Source: an uncultured Bacilli bacterium (GTDB lineage: Bacteria; Bacillota_I; Bacilli_A; RF39; UBA660). From it: DNA of 64,000 nucleotides. The stretch lies in contig CAKOJQ010000001.1 of assembly GCA_934090795.1 (NCBI GenBank), forward strand, positions 62,001 through 126,000, read 5' to 3'. Both the position numbers and the translations under genes were made by a program. Shown one piece after another: positions 43,116 to 51,762 of this stretch; position 1 is the stretch's first letter, and every line of letters begins with the position of its first letter. The notes beneath the pieces are model-generated. The model worked only from the letters and a program-made list of their open reading frames with translations, made no database searches and was not told where the DNA came from.

Positions 43116-44531
43116 TTATCCGATGCGGAAAGCTGGCGCGAAACCAATGTTGCTATAAGCAGAACGATGGGTGACGTTACCGGCGTCACTCACACTAAAG
43201 AAAGTAGAGCCACTAGTGGAATAAGCCGCGCGAAGCCACCACCAACTGCCGGAACTTGATGTTAGTGTTTTCTTTATGGCTGCAGTATAACTATTTGTTG
43301 TTACTTCTTGGTCTTTATAATAATCTAATTGTCTTGTATTATTATAAGCTGTATCTCTTGCAGATAATGATGTCGTTGATGGTGATGCATCTTCCCATAC
43401 TTCATGTCCACTTAATAAATATATTTTATCGGTTGATGTGAAGTTTGTTTCTCCACTGGTACTTCCATGGCCTGATACTACATTTGTTTTTATTATTACA
43501 TCTTGTAAATCACTTGGTAATTTCTTTAAGAAATCACCATTGGCATAAGTTCTCATTGCACTTGCTGGCCATCCATCTACATTCCATCCGTAATTATATT
43601 GTGTTCCTTTATACTCTCCTGATGGATTCATGTTTCTATTTTCTACTATATCTACAAACTCAACAACAAATCCACAAGCCGTCTGGGAAAAGTTTAAGTC
43701 ATTACATTCTTTTGGTGTTGTGTTATTGGCAACGCGCACTGTATAATTTTTTCCACCTATTTCTACTTCTTTTTCTGACCCTACTGGATATGCTTCAAGT
43801 TGTCCATCTTGTACTACTGCTGCTATTGTTTCCCATGAATCTGCTGCAAATGTTGTTGGTGTTGGTGGTTCATAATTTACAACTATCTTTCCATTTATAG
43901 TAGCACCTTTTTCACTATCTTGATTTAATCCTGTATCAGGAAATTGAATTATTAAATTAAATTCAATACTTTGTTCATTTTGATTTGCTTTAAATTCTCC
44001 AGTAACCATTTCTGTATATTTATTTCCTTTTTTTAATGTTCCATGAGTATATCCTGTATAAGTATCATTTCCTGGTATTGTTTGATTTAAATAATCTTTT
44101 TTTGTTTTACCATCTTCTGGTGTTACTACATAGTTTGCCGTTACATTTTCATTTGTTGTTGTTCTTTTTATATAGTAATGTATTTGTCCATCACTAAATG
44201 TTGATTTATATTTTAGTCCTACTTTATACGGCATCACTAATCCATCGCCTGCAGCCATTCCTGTTGCTGTGTTTGTTCCTGTTAATGAGAATGTTTTATT
44301 AACAAGAATTTTATCACTTGGTTGAATATTTGTTACAGGTAATATATTATCTGTTCCATCATTATAAGTTATTAACATCTTTCCTGTATCAATTGTTGCT
44401 TGGGCTGTTGATCCTTGATTGTTAAATGCACTAAAGTATGCAAATGTGATGCCACCAAAAACAAGTAATATACTTACAATTGTAATAATTATAACCATCG
44501 TGACTAATTTGTTTTCTTTCATATTTTTCAT
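43116..44531 (-). CDS. DGR target: membrane-anchored TasA-like/DUF6273-like surface protein
   Basis: The 471-residue protein starts with a membrane helix ending GGITFAYFSAFNN (camelysin/TasA style), then a beta domain (about 35-235) similar to 6726-8321 (YNDGTDNILPVTNIQPSDKILVNKTFSLTG, shown in part). The C-terminal lectin-like domain contains GYNYGWNVDGWPASAMRTY-type DUF6273 motifs and WWWLRAAYSTS. Residues 430-468 of 471 are encoded by VR, so the tip of the ligand-binding face is diversified; 19 residues differ from the TR-encoded version. The start at 44531 has GAGGAAGG directly upstream. The promoter has an 8-G run. Orientation and anchoring imply cell-surface display. Confidence 0.93.
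   Translation of the reverse strand: MKNMKENKLVTMVIIITIVSILLVFGGITFAYFSAFNNQGSTAQATIDTGKMLITYNDGTDNILPVTNIQPSDKILVNKTFSLTGTNTATGMAAGDGLVMPYKVGLKYKSTFSDGQIHYYIKRTTTNENVTANYVVTPEDGKTKKDYLNQTIPGNDTYTGYTHGTLKKGNKYTEMVTGEFKANQNEQSIEFNLIIQFPDTGLNQDSEKGATINGKIVVNYEPPTPTTFAADSWETIAAVVQDGQLEAYPVGSEKEVEIGGKNYTVRVANNTTPKECNDLNFSQTACGFVVEFVDIVENRNMNPSGEYKGTQYNYGWNVDGWPASAMRTYANGDFLKKLPSDLQDVIIKTNVVSGHGSTSGETNFTSTDKIYLLSGHEVWEDASPSTTSLSARDTAYNNTRQLDYYKDQEVTTNSYTAAIKKTLTSSSGSWWWLRAAYSTSGSTFFSVSDAGNVTHRSAYSNIGFAPAFRIG
43127..43242 (-). repeat. DGR variable repeat (VR)
   Basis: The 3' end of the target gene; 116 bp matching TR at 41654-41769 with a constant offset of 1473 and no gaps. All 24 differences fall at TR adenines, changing 19 residues, mostly former Asn codons. 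VR ends 11 bp before the target stop codon ends. Confidence 0.97.
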
Positions 44532-44550
44532 CCTTCCTCTACTATAGAAA

Positions 44551-44581
44551 ATTATACTATTAAAACACCCCCCCCAGTCAA
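44551..44581 (-). promoter_or_regulatory. Promoter of the DGR target with 8-G spacer tract
   Basis: TTGACT (44576-44581) and TATAAT (44551-44556) on the minus strand are 19 bp apart, and the spacer begins with eight G. Slippage in this run would change the spacer length and thus promoter strength. The rest of the gap to 44851 holds an ATTCAA/TTGAAT inverted repeat just upstream of the promoter, a longer-loop GAAGAGA/TCTCTTC hairpin near 44740 and the terminator below. Confidence 0.75.
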
Positions 44582-44793
44582 TATTCAATTTTTTTGAATT
44601 TATATTTATCTTTGATAATTATAAATTCAAAAAATAAAATATATAAAAAATAGAAAGTTTGTGCAAAATGATTTGCATAACTTTTTTTAATTGTGTAAAA
44701 TAATTTGCAAATTATCGAAAGAATATTAAGACAAAATAAAAGAAGAGATCCATCATTTGCAAAGCCTTTTCTCTTCCTTCAAAATATTAATAT

Positions 44794-44818
44794 AAAAAAA
44801 GGCACATAAGTACCTTTT
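44794..44818 (-). terminator. Terminator behind the acyltransferase pseudogene
   Basis: AAAAGGTAC-TTAT-GTGCCTTTT with one mispair and seven T on the minus strand. Confidence 0.8.
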
Positions 44819-44851
44819 AATAAATCAATTAATAATATAAAATTAAATTAA

Positions 44852-46014
44852 CTATTTTTCTTTTTTAAAATTAAGTTTTGGAGTAATGTAGTTATCCATA
44901 ATAAGCATTAATAAAATAGATAATAGAATTGTAATTACATATGTTAATATATAAATTGTATGTAATCCTTTTACTGTTGTATTGTTAATATTACAAACTT
45001 TTTGAAGAACACCAATTATTGGATAATGTAACATATAAATATAAAGTGCTAACTTACCAGGATATTTCCAAATAGGTTTATTTAATAAAGATGTTAAATA
45101 ATCTTTGTTTAATAAAACTAAGAAAACAATAATTAAACATAAACCATTAATAGTTGCAAATGTGAATGTTGCACCCCAAATCATATGATAAATAACAATA
45201 CATGTACATACAGCATTTACAATAGTTAAAAGAATTTTACCTAATTTACTAAACTCTTTATTACTAATTTTTTCAATAAGTTCATAAAGAACACATCCTA
45301 AACCAATTGTAAAGAATGCTTGAATAGCAGCTTCGCTAATACCGGTAATGGGAAATTATACCACATTGGACTAATACCGTTAACATGGAAATATCCATAT
45401 ACAATTATAAATCCAACTGGGAATATTAAACCTACTATTAAATCTTCACATTTTTCTAATAAATAGTAAATTACATAACTAACTACTAATAAGCTTGAGA
45501 TAAACCAAAGAGGTCCATTCATTAACATGTGTCTTCCTGCTGACATTAAACCATAAGTATTATTACCAATACCTAAGCCAGTAACAACACATCCTAGCCA
45601 TTCCCATAAACAATCAATAGCAATTCTTGGCCATTCATTAATTGGAAATCCATTATAAATGTTAGTTAGTACAAAACCAAATAATAGACAAATTAAGAAT
45701 GCAGGATATAAACCTTTTAATCTTCTTAAAAGATATTTTCCAGCTCCTTCTCTAGGTGCTAATTCAGATTTACTTTCTTTCCTTTCTAATTTACTCTTTT
45801 TAAATTTTATCATTAAGAAATATCCTGTAATTAAATAGAAAATAATAATTACATCAAGACTTCCTTTGAACATTACACCACCAGTAGGCACTCCATTTTT
45901 TGTAATTAACCATGGACTAGTATGTCAATACATCATTGGATAAATGATATAAACATGAACTAGAATGAAGATCATACAAGAAACAAAACGCCAAAATTCA
46001 ACAGCATAATTCAT
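44852..46014 (-). pseudogene. Acyltransferase-3 family membrane protein, broken
   Basis: Three pieces in the same direction make one OafA/acyltransferase-3-like protein with about ten membrane helices. The N-terminus MNYAVEFWRFVSCMIFILVH is followed by an in-frame TGA at 45925-45927, just after YPMMY. The middle piece (to 45298) ends in a frame that shifts near 45342-45345, where one G appears lost from CCGG(G)T. The sequence then continues in another frame as ISEAAIQAFFTIGLGC and runs to the stop at 44852. Such enzymes O-acylate sugars or peptidoglycan. The damage looks recent because the pieces are otherwise intact. A sequencing error could explain one lesion but hardly both. Confidence 0.85.
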
Positions 46015-46031
46015 TTGTTTTATGTTTTAGG

Positions 46032-46757
46032 TTAGTTCAATGTTTTGGTTTTACCTTTTTTATACTCTAAATATTCTGATAATTTCATTTCTTGATATTT
46101 AAAATTATATGGATTATAAAATAGTATTAAATCTTGTCTTTCAATATATAATTTTTTTACGGTTTCTAAACTTAGAGTATTATAAATATTTCTAGTAAAA
46201 CGATATATAGGAACTATACTTAAAAAGTAATTTAATATTTTTTCTCTATCATCAATTATTTCACCAGTACTTTTATTTACAAGTACTAATATATTTATTT
46301 TTTCTGGTGGTATTATATCGTATGTGTAGCAATCTTCGGGATATAAATCAATAACGTTAGGAATATCTTTAAACATTAAGTATACTCCATCTCCTAAATA
46401 TTCATTAAAACTTTCATATTGCATAGTGTTTTTAGTCGCTTCTAGCGTTTCAATCATTGATTCTATTTCTTTTAACTTTTTTATATTGGGTTTGGCTTCA
46501 TTTATATTTTTGCGACATGCTTTTATTTCCTTTTCATAATACTCTATAAGTTCTTTTCCAGATTCTCCAGTATGAGTATTATAATAATATAAAAGATTTG
46601 TATATAATAATATGGCGTTATTAATTCCAGATGAAAAGAATATAGCACACTTTTTATCACCTATACTTTGACATCTAGTCCCATTTTGAGGAACTAATCC
46701 ATTTTTACTTATGTTATCTAAATTACTGTAATTGGTAAAATGATAATATTTATTCAT
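46032..46757 (-). CDS. Protein of unknown function, ADP-ribosyltransferase-like N-terminus
   Basis: The 241-residue protein begins MNKYYHFTNYSNLDNISKNGLVPQNG and continues SIGDKKCAIFFSSG. The HFT-x-NL-x-I-x-x-x-GL-x-P pattern is like the start of PARP/DarT-style ADP-ribosyltransferase folds. A helical insert (about 75-115) and a C-terminal region without clear motifs follow. GAGGTG precedes the ATG at 46757; a longer reading would start with TTG. The fold call is weak. It lies just upstream of the broken acyltransferase gene. Confidence 0.6.
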   Translation of the reverse strand: MNKYYHFTNYSNLDNISKNGLVPQNGTRCQSIGDKKCAIFFSSGINNAILLYTNLLYYYNTHTGESGKELIEYYEKEIKACRKNINEAKPNIKKLKEIESMIETLEATKNTMQYESFNEYLGDGVYLMFKDIPNVIDLYPEDCYTYDIIPPEKINILVLVNKSTGEIIDDREKILNYFLSIVPIYRFTRNIYNTLSLETVKKLYIERQDLILFYNPYNFKYQEMKLSEYLEYKKGKTKTLN

Positions 46758-46892
46758 AATACACCTCAAATATATAAATTTGTTCGATTATTATACCATA
46801 AAATCAATTTAATTTCAATTAGCCAAAATAGGATATTATTTTTAGGTATATAATTATTAAAAATTATTAAGATATTATTAGGAGAAAAAATT

Positions 46893-47459
46893 ATGTTAAT
46901 ACCAAATATTATTGAAAAGAATTACAATGGAGAAAGAATTTATGATATATATTCCAAATTACTTAATAATCGTATTATTTTTTTAAATGGAGAAATTAAT
47001 GATGATGTATCTAGTTTAATAGTTAGTGAGCTATTATATTTAGATTCTTTAAATCATGAAGATATAGAGCTTTATATTAATTCACCAGGAGGATCTGTTA
47101 CTAGTGGATTATCTATTATTGATACTATGAACTTAATTAAAAGTGATGTATCTACTCTAGCTGTTGGTTTATGTGCATCAATGGCAGCAGTTATTTTAGC
47201 AGCCGGAACTAAGAATAAAAGATGTTCACTTCCAAACTCAGAAATCATGATTCATCAAGTCTTAGGTGGCGTAGAAGGTAAAGCATCAGATGTTCAAGTA
47301 CAAGCTGAGCGAATATTAAAGATGAAAAAGAAAATAAATATGATGCTTGCAGATATAACTGGTAAATCAGTAAAAAAAATTAATAAAGATACGGAAAAGG
47401 ATTATTATTTAAATCCAAAAGAAGCTATAAAATATGGCCTTATTGATAAAGTAATTTAA
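46893..47459 (+). CDS. clpP: ATP-dependent Clp protease proteolytic subunit
   Basis: The 188-residue peptidase has the catalytic triad Ser96 (GLCASMAAV), His121 (IMIHQV) and Asp170 (TEKDYYL). It also has INSPGGSV and the N-terminal FLNGEINDDV. ClpP forms the proteolytic barrel used with ClpX or ClpC. TTAGGAG precedes the ATG. It is monocistronic on the plus strand. Confidence 0.95.
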   Translation: MLIPNIIEKNYNGERIYDIYSKLLNNRIIFLNGEINDDVSSLIVSELLYLDSLNHEDIELYINSPGGSVTSGLSIIDTMNLIKSDVSTLAVGLCASMAAVILAAGTKNKRCSLPNSEIMIHQVLGGVEGKASDVQVQAERILKMKKKINMMLADITGKSVKKINKDTEKDYYLNPKEAIKYGLIDKVI

Positions 47460-47495
47460 AAAGATGCTATTCATTTGAAATAACATCTTTTATTT
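47458..47495. terminator. Bidirectional terminator between clpP and the LCP gene
   Basis: AAAGATG/CATCTTT with an inner TATT/AATA extension and flanking A and T runs. It overlaps the last codons of the convergent LCP gene. Confidence 0.8.
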
Positions 47496-48975
47496 TAGCT
47501 TTAATACTATTAATTGATTCTTCATCTGGTTCCATAACATACACTTTTGTTTTACCTGTTGAATATGCATAATTATATGAATCAGTACCTGTTGCTACTA
47601 CTGATTCAATACTCCAAGATGTATTATCTTTTAATTGTTTAGTTACTAATTTAGAAATTGAATCTTTATCCATATTAGTTTTAATACCACTTGATAGAGA
47701 TTTTAAAATTTGATTATATTTGGTTAATATACTTTTTGACATTAATTTTTCAGTGATACCTTCTAAAACTTGTCCTTGATGAACTTGTCTTGCGTTATCA
47801 CCGCCAGCATATTGATGACGATTTCTAGCATAAGCTAAGGCTTGTTCTCCATTTAAAACTTGATTTCCATATTTAAATTTAACTAATTTATCACCAAATT
47901 CACGTTTAGAGTCTTGTTCACAAACATATCCTGAGCCACAATCAATATCTAAATTATAACGATAATCTGGTTTTTCAACGTTAACGTTTATTCCTCCTAA
48001 GGTATCAATTAGGCTTACAAATGAGGTAAAGTTAATTCTGGCATAATAGTTTACATCTACATCATATAACTTTCCTAAAGTTAAAGCACTTTCATCAATA
48101 CCATATATTCCAGCATGAGTTAATTTATCTTTGGCATTTTTACTAGCTAAGGTAACATAGTAATCTCTTGGAGTACTAACAATTAAAACCTTTCCTTTTT
48201 TAGGATTTACTACAGCTAAAATGTTAACATCACTTCTAGCAGAAGATACGACTTTACCACTTGTATCAATCCCACTTAAATAGACAGTAAAAGCTTCTTT
48301 TTTAACATTTACTTCTTTATAGGCACTATCTTTTTTAATATTTAATTTAATTTCGGATAGTCTATATAAATTAAAATCTTTTTCTTCTTTATATAGTTCT
48401 ACTAATGATTCATTTATAACTAAAGCATCTATTTTATCATCATATATATCAGCAATAGCATCATCTATATAATCATATTTATTTGTTTTATATTTAATTT
48501 TATTACTTAAACTATCTAAAGCATTATCTATATATTCATCTTTATTATAAATACCAATTGTTTTATTATTTAAAGCATCAATCTTTTTATATTTATCTTT
48601 AACTATATAGACACCATATATTTCTGAATATTTGTTATTATCAAATATGTTATTTATAAAATCTAAAGAAAATATTAAATATATAGAAATAAATACTTCT
48701 ACTATAATCATTAGGATACTTAAAAATGATGTAAATAATTTAGTTATTACTAAAGACCTATGATTTAATTTATAGATTAGAAATCCTCCTAAACCAATTA
48801 CACCAACAAAGATACTTATTAAGTAAGTTATTGGTAACATATTTAAATATATTAGGGTACTACATAGAAATACAGTAGTAAGCACTAGTATAAATGATAA
48901 TATTTTATAAAATAATTTATTTTTTGTGTGTTTATTACTATTATTATTTTTTTGGGTTGTTTTTTCTTTTTTCAT
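47467..48975 (-). CDS. LytR-CpsA-Psr (LCP) family cell-wall polymer ligase
   Basis: The 502-residue protein has several N-terminal membrane helices (about 22-115) and an accessory outside region (about 120-240). The LCP domain has SARSDVNILAVVNPKKG, TPRDYYV, FVSLIDTLGGINVNV and NGEQALAYARNRHQYAGGDNAR. LCP enzymes attach teichoic acids or capsule polysaccharides to peptidoglycan. The conserved Arg and Asp of the pyrophosphate-binding site are present. AAGAGGTG precedes the ATG. Confidence 0.93.
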   Translation of the reverse strand: MKKEKTTQKNNNSNKHTKNKLFYKILSFILVLTTVFLCSTLIYLNMLPITYLISIFVGVIGLGGFLIYKLNHRSLVITKLFTSFLSILMIIVEVFISIYLIFSLDFINNIFDNNKYSEIYGVYIVKDKYKKIDALNNKTIGIYNKDEYIDNALDSLSNKIKYKTNKYDYIDDAIADIYDDKIDALVINESLVELYKEEKDFNLYRLSEIKLNIKKDSAYKEVNVKKEAFTVYLSGIDTSGKVVSSARSDVNILAVVNPKKGKVLIVSTPRDYYVTLASKNAKDKLTHAGIYGIDESALTLGKLYDVDVNYYARINFTSFVSLIDTLGGINVNVEKPDYRYNLDIDCGSGYVCEQDSKREFGDKLVKFKYGNQVLNGEQALAYARNRHQYAGGDNARQVHQGQVLEGITEKLMSKSILTKYNQILKSLSSGIKTNMDKDSISKLVTKQLKDNTSWSIESVVATGTDSYNYAYSTGKTKVYVMEPDEESINSIKAKIKDVISNE

Positions 48976-49021
48976 CTCACACCTCTTACATTAATAATAT
49001 CATATTCTATTAAAATAAATT

Positions 49022-49043
49022 AAAAAAACGTAATTAGATACGT
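49022..49043 (-). terminator. Possible terminator behind 49056-49664
   Basis: ACGTA-TCTAAT-TACGT followed by seven T on the minus strand. The stem is short (5 bp) but the T run is long. Confidence 0.55.
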
Positions 49044-49055
49044 CTATTTACACTT

Positions 49056-49664
49056 TTATTGTGATAATCTATCATCAGATGATACCGTAATATGTCCAGC
49101 AAACGTAAGTAAATTGCCATCTGTTCCATATTGAGATTGAATATTATTTACATCGTTTGGATAACTGATTGTTAATGAGTAGTATTTAGTTCCGGCAGTT
49201 GATGATGATATTGCTTCACTATACATTGCTATTTCATAAAATTCACGATTAATTATACCACTACCTAAACTTGTCGTACAGCCACTTCCTGAAGAAGTAC
49301 ATTTTGCTAAGGAGTAGGCTAAATAACTATTTCCTGCATCATTTGTTAAATCAAAGTTGTTATTATCAACATATAAATTAATTGTGTAATTGTATGTCTT
49401 GTTTGTTTTGTTAGTTGATGAAATTGTAAAGTATTTGTTGACACTCCAACCAGGATCTACATTTGAGGCATTAATATTGTTAGTTCCATTTGTATATGTA
49501 ACTGCAATAGATCCTGATTCTACATTAATTGTACTAGATGATTCTAAATTAACATAGGAAGCTGCAAAATAAGCATATGCTATTCCAATTCCCAATATTG
49601 TTATTGTTAAGATTAAACCAATAGATAAAAATATTAATTTTTTATTATGATTATTATTTTCCAT
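49056..49664 (-). CDS. TasA/camelysin-like secreted protein, short form
   Basis: The 202-residue protein has an N-terminal helix ending GIGIAYAYFAASY, then a beta domain with INVESGSIAVTYTNGTNNINASNVDPGWSV (shown in part) and YTINLYVDNNNF. It lacks the lectin-like C-terminal domain of its longer relatives. TasA-type proteins form surface fibres. The ATG at 49664 has AGGAAG 8 nt upstream; an upstream GTG reading is less likely. It follows the NlpC/P60 gene by 34 bp. Confidence 0.8.
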   Translation of the reverse strand: MENNNHNKKLIFLSIGLILTITILGIGIAYAYFAASYVNLESSSTINVESGSIAVTYTNGTNNINASNVDPGWSVNKYFTISSTNKTNKTYNYTINLYVDNNNFDLTNDAGNSYLAYSLAKCTSSGSGCTTSLGSGIINREFYEIAMYSEAISSSTAGTKYYSLTISYPNDVNNIQSQYGTDGNLLTFAGHITVSSDDRLSQ

Positions 49665-49698
49665 GAATTTCACTTCCTAATTTTATTCTATTTATATT

Positions 49699-51057
49699 TT
49701 ACCAAAAATTTTGATAATTACCATCTTTTTTATAAAATTTATCCATTAAAACTACATATTCAAAGGTATTTAATAATTCTTTCTTAGAGTAAATCATAGT
49801 TCTTACGCCACCGATATATGATAAGCTTTCGGCAACATAGTAGGTATCATCATCAATTCCAATTAACATGGCAATATGTCCCCACCAATTAAGAAGGTCT
49901 CCTACTTTAACATTATCAATTTCGTTAGCTAGATATCTAAATTCACCTAAATCAGTACATTGATTGTCAATATCGGGACTTTCACCTGCTCCAACATCAC
50001 CGGGATCGAAACCAGCATTTTTCAAACTCCAAGTAACAAATCCAGAACAATCTAAACCATTTGGCATCTTTTTACCAACGATATAACCCCAGCGTGGTTC
50101 ATCTTCTAAGTTAGTTAGTCCACAACCCCAAATTGAAGGACCTTTCCAAGAAGCAATAATGCCTTCTTTTTTACTATCTGATAGATATAATCCTTTTTTA
50201 TAGTATCTTCCTTCGCCATCGGCAATATGAGTATTAACATTTGATTTATTTGTTTCACTTAAAGGAACTCTTCCATTTTCATAAAAATAAGGAATGCGAT
50301 AATTAAACTCTAAAGTTAGGAATCTAGCAGCAGCTACTGCTCCAGCACGGGTTTGATAACCTGCCTCATTTATTTTGTATTCCAAAATTTTATCTAATGT
50401 ATTTGCATCTTCCTTACTATACGCATTACATGGTAGTAATGTTTTTTTATCTTTGGTTGCATATGGTTTAGTTATTAAATTTGTAACTTCAACATTTAAT
50501 TTATCACTTACTTTATCAGAATATATATAAGCATTACCAACATTCTTAGCAATTATCTTATTATCTTTTATTTCTATAATATCAGTATTACTACTTTTAA
50601 AGTTATAATCTACTTTTTTATCTAAAAGGACTTCAAAATAAGTTATTTCTTTTTCTTCTTCTGGTATCATGTAAATAGTTTCATTTAAGAATTTAAACGA
50701 TAATACACCATTAAATACATCGTTTAAATTAATAATGTTACTTTTATCTTCTTTGTCATTGGTTAAATATAATATATATGTATCATTTAAATCTAGGACT
50801 AACGCGCACTTGTTATTTTCTCCTGTAACGTTATATTTATTCTTATTTCCATCAGCATGACAATAAAATTCACTATTAAATGTATTAATTTTTCTTTCTA
50901 AAAGTACACTAACTGTTTTATTTATATCATCATAATTATCTACTTTAACGTTTACTAATTCTATTTTACGATAATTTTTATAATTAAATATAATAAAATA
51001 TGAGCATATTCCTAGAACTAAAATACCAATAATATATAAAGATAATTTCTTTTTCAC
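49699..51057 (-). CDS. Membrane-anchored NlpC/P60-type peptidase with Ig-like region
   Basis: The 452-residue protein has an N-terminal membrane helix (5-24), a beta-rich middle with a Big2-like unit (SSNTDIIEIKDNKIIAKNVGNAYIY, shown in part; about 155-190), and a C-terminal cysteine-peptidase domain. GLDCSGFVTWSLKNAGF carries the catalytic Cys and VGDLLNWWGHIAMLIG the His. NlpC/P60 enzymes cut peptidoglycan stem peptides. The start is GTG at 51057 with GTAGGTG upstream. It may share an operon with the TasA-like gene. Confidence 0.85.
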   Translation of the reverse strand: MKKKLSLYIIGILVLGICSYFIIFNYKNYRKIELVNVKVDNYDDINKTVSVLLERKINTFNSEFYCHADGNKNKYNVTGENNKCALVLDLNDTYILYLTNDKEDKSNIINLNDVFNGVLSFKFLNETIYMIPEEEKEITYFEVLLDKKVDYNFKSSNTDIIEIKDNKIIAKNVGNAYIYSDKVSDKLNVEVTNLITKPYATKDKKTLLPCNAYSKEDANTLDKILEYKINEAGYQTRAGAVAAARFLTLEFNYRIPYFYENGRVPLSETNKSNVNTHIADGEGRYYKKGLYLSDSKKEGIIASWKGPSIWGCGLTNLEDEPRWGYIVGKKMPNGLDCSGFVTWSLKNAGFDPGDVGAGESPDIDNQCTDLGEFRYLANEIDNVKVGDLLNWWGHIAMLIGIDDDTYYVAESLSYIGGVRTMIYSKKELLNTFEYVVLMDKFYKKDGNYQNFW

Positions 51058-51114
51058 ACTAACACCTACTTTTAAAATATATCATAAAAAAAGAGAAAAA
51101 ACATTATATTTCTT

Positions 51115-51762
51115 CTACTTTTTTAATCTTTTAAAATATTTTATATCTTTTAATAATTTGATTCTTTCAATTATTTTATATTTTGGAATATTTTCATATA
51201 TTTGTTTATTTTTATTATATAGATATTCATAGTAATCTTTATTACCATTTATTAATAAGGGACCATATTTTAGTTCTTTAGGAGAATATTTTTTATTACC
51301 TCTTAAAAATACGATATTAATATAATACTTACCATTATCATATATAGTGCTTTCATGACTTATAAAGAATCCGTGATTGACTAAATAAGTTCTTAAAAGA
51401 AAGTGATTATTATTTGATTCTATAATTAATTTATTAATTTGATTTATATTTTTATTACTAAGTATTTTAATAATGGTAGATGTTCCCATGCCACTGATGA
51501 TTAGGGTATTTATATCTTCATTTAAAAATTCAATGCCATCACTAAGCCTAGTTGTAATTTTATCTTCTAAGCCGTATTTTTTGATATTATTTATACCATT
51601 ATTTAAAGCTTTTTCATTTATATCACAAGCTAGTGTTTTAAGTACTATATTATTTTGGACTAAATAAATATCCAAATATGCATGATCACAACCAATATCA
51701 GCAACTATATCTTCAGGACTTACTAAAGCTGCAAGTGATTTTAGTCTTTTAGACAATTTCAT
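51115..51762 (-). CDS. trmK: tRNA (adenine-22-N1)-methyltransferase
   Basis: The 215-residue protein starts MKLSKRLKSLAALV, has the SAM-binding motif VADIGCDHAYLDIYL and the signature TLIISGMGTSTIIKIL. TrmK methylates A22 in tRNA-Ser and others in Gram-positives. Its ATG overlaps the rpoD stop (TAATG). The conserved order dnaG-rpoD-trmK supports the call. Confidence 0.94.
   Translation of the reverse strand: MKLSKRLKSLAALVSPEDIVADIGCDHAYLDIYLVQNNIVLKTLACDINEKALNNGINNIKKYGLEDKITTRLSDGIEFLNEDINTLIISGMGTSTIIKILSNKNINQINKLIIESNNNHFLLRTYLVNHGFFISHESTIYDNGKYYINIVFLRGNKKYSPKELKYGPLLINGNKDYYEYLYNKNKQIYENIPKYKIIERIKLLKDIKYFKRLKK

Noticed and set aside
43256..43900. Long plus-strand reading frames opposite the DGR target gene
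   Set aside because: Leucine/histidine-rich composition is the mirror of the Asn/Thr-rich target gene; there are no ribosome-binding sites and they overlap a well-supported gene.
45925..45927. In-frame TGA in the acyltransferase gene as Trp under the Mycoplasma code
   Set aside because: TGG is used for Trp throughout, long genes such as infB, dnaG and argS contain no internal TGA, and TGA serves as a stop in ATGA gene overlaps. It is a nonsense mutation.
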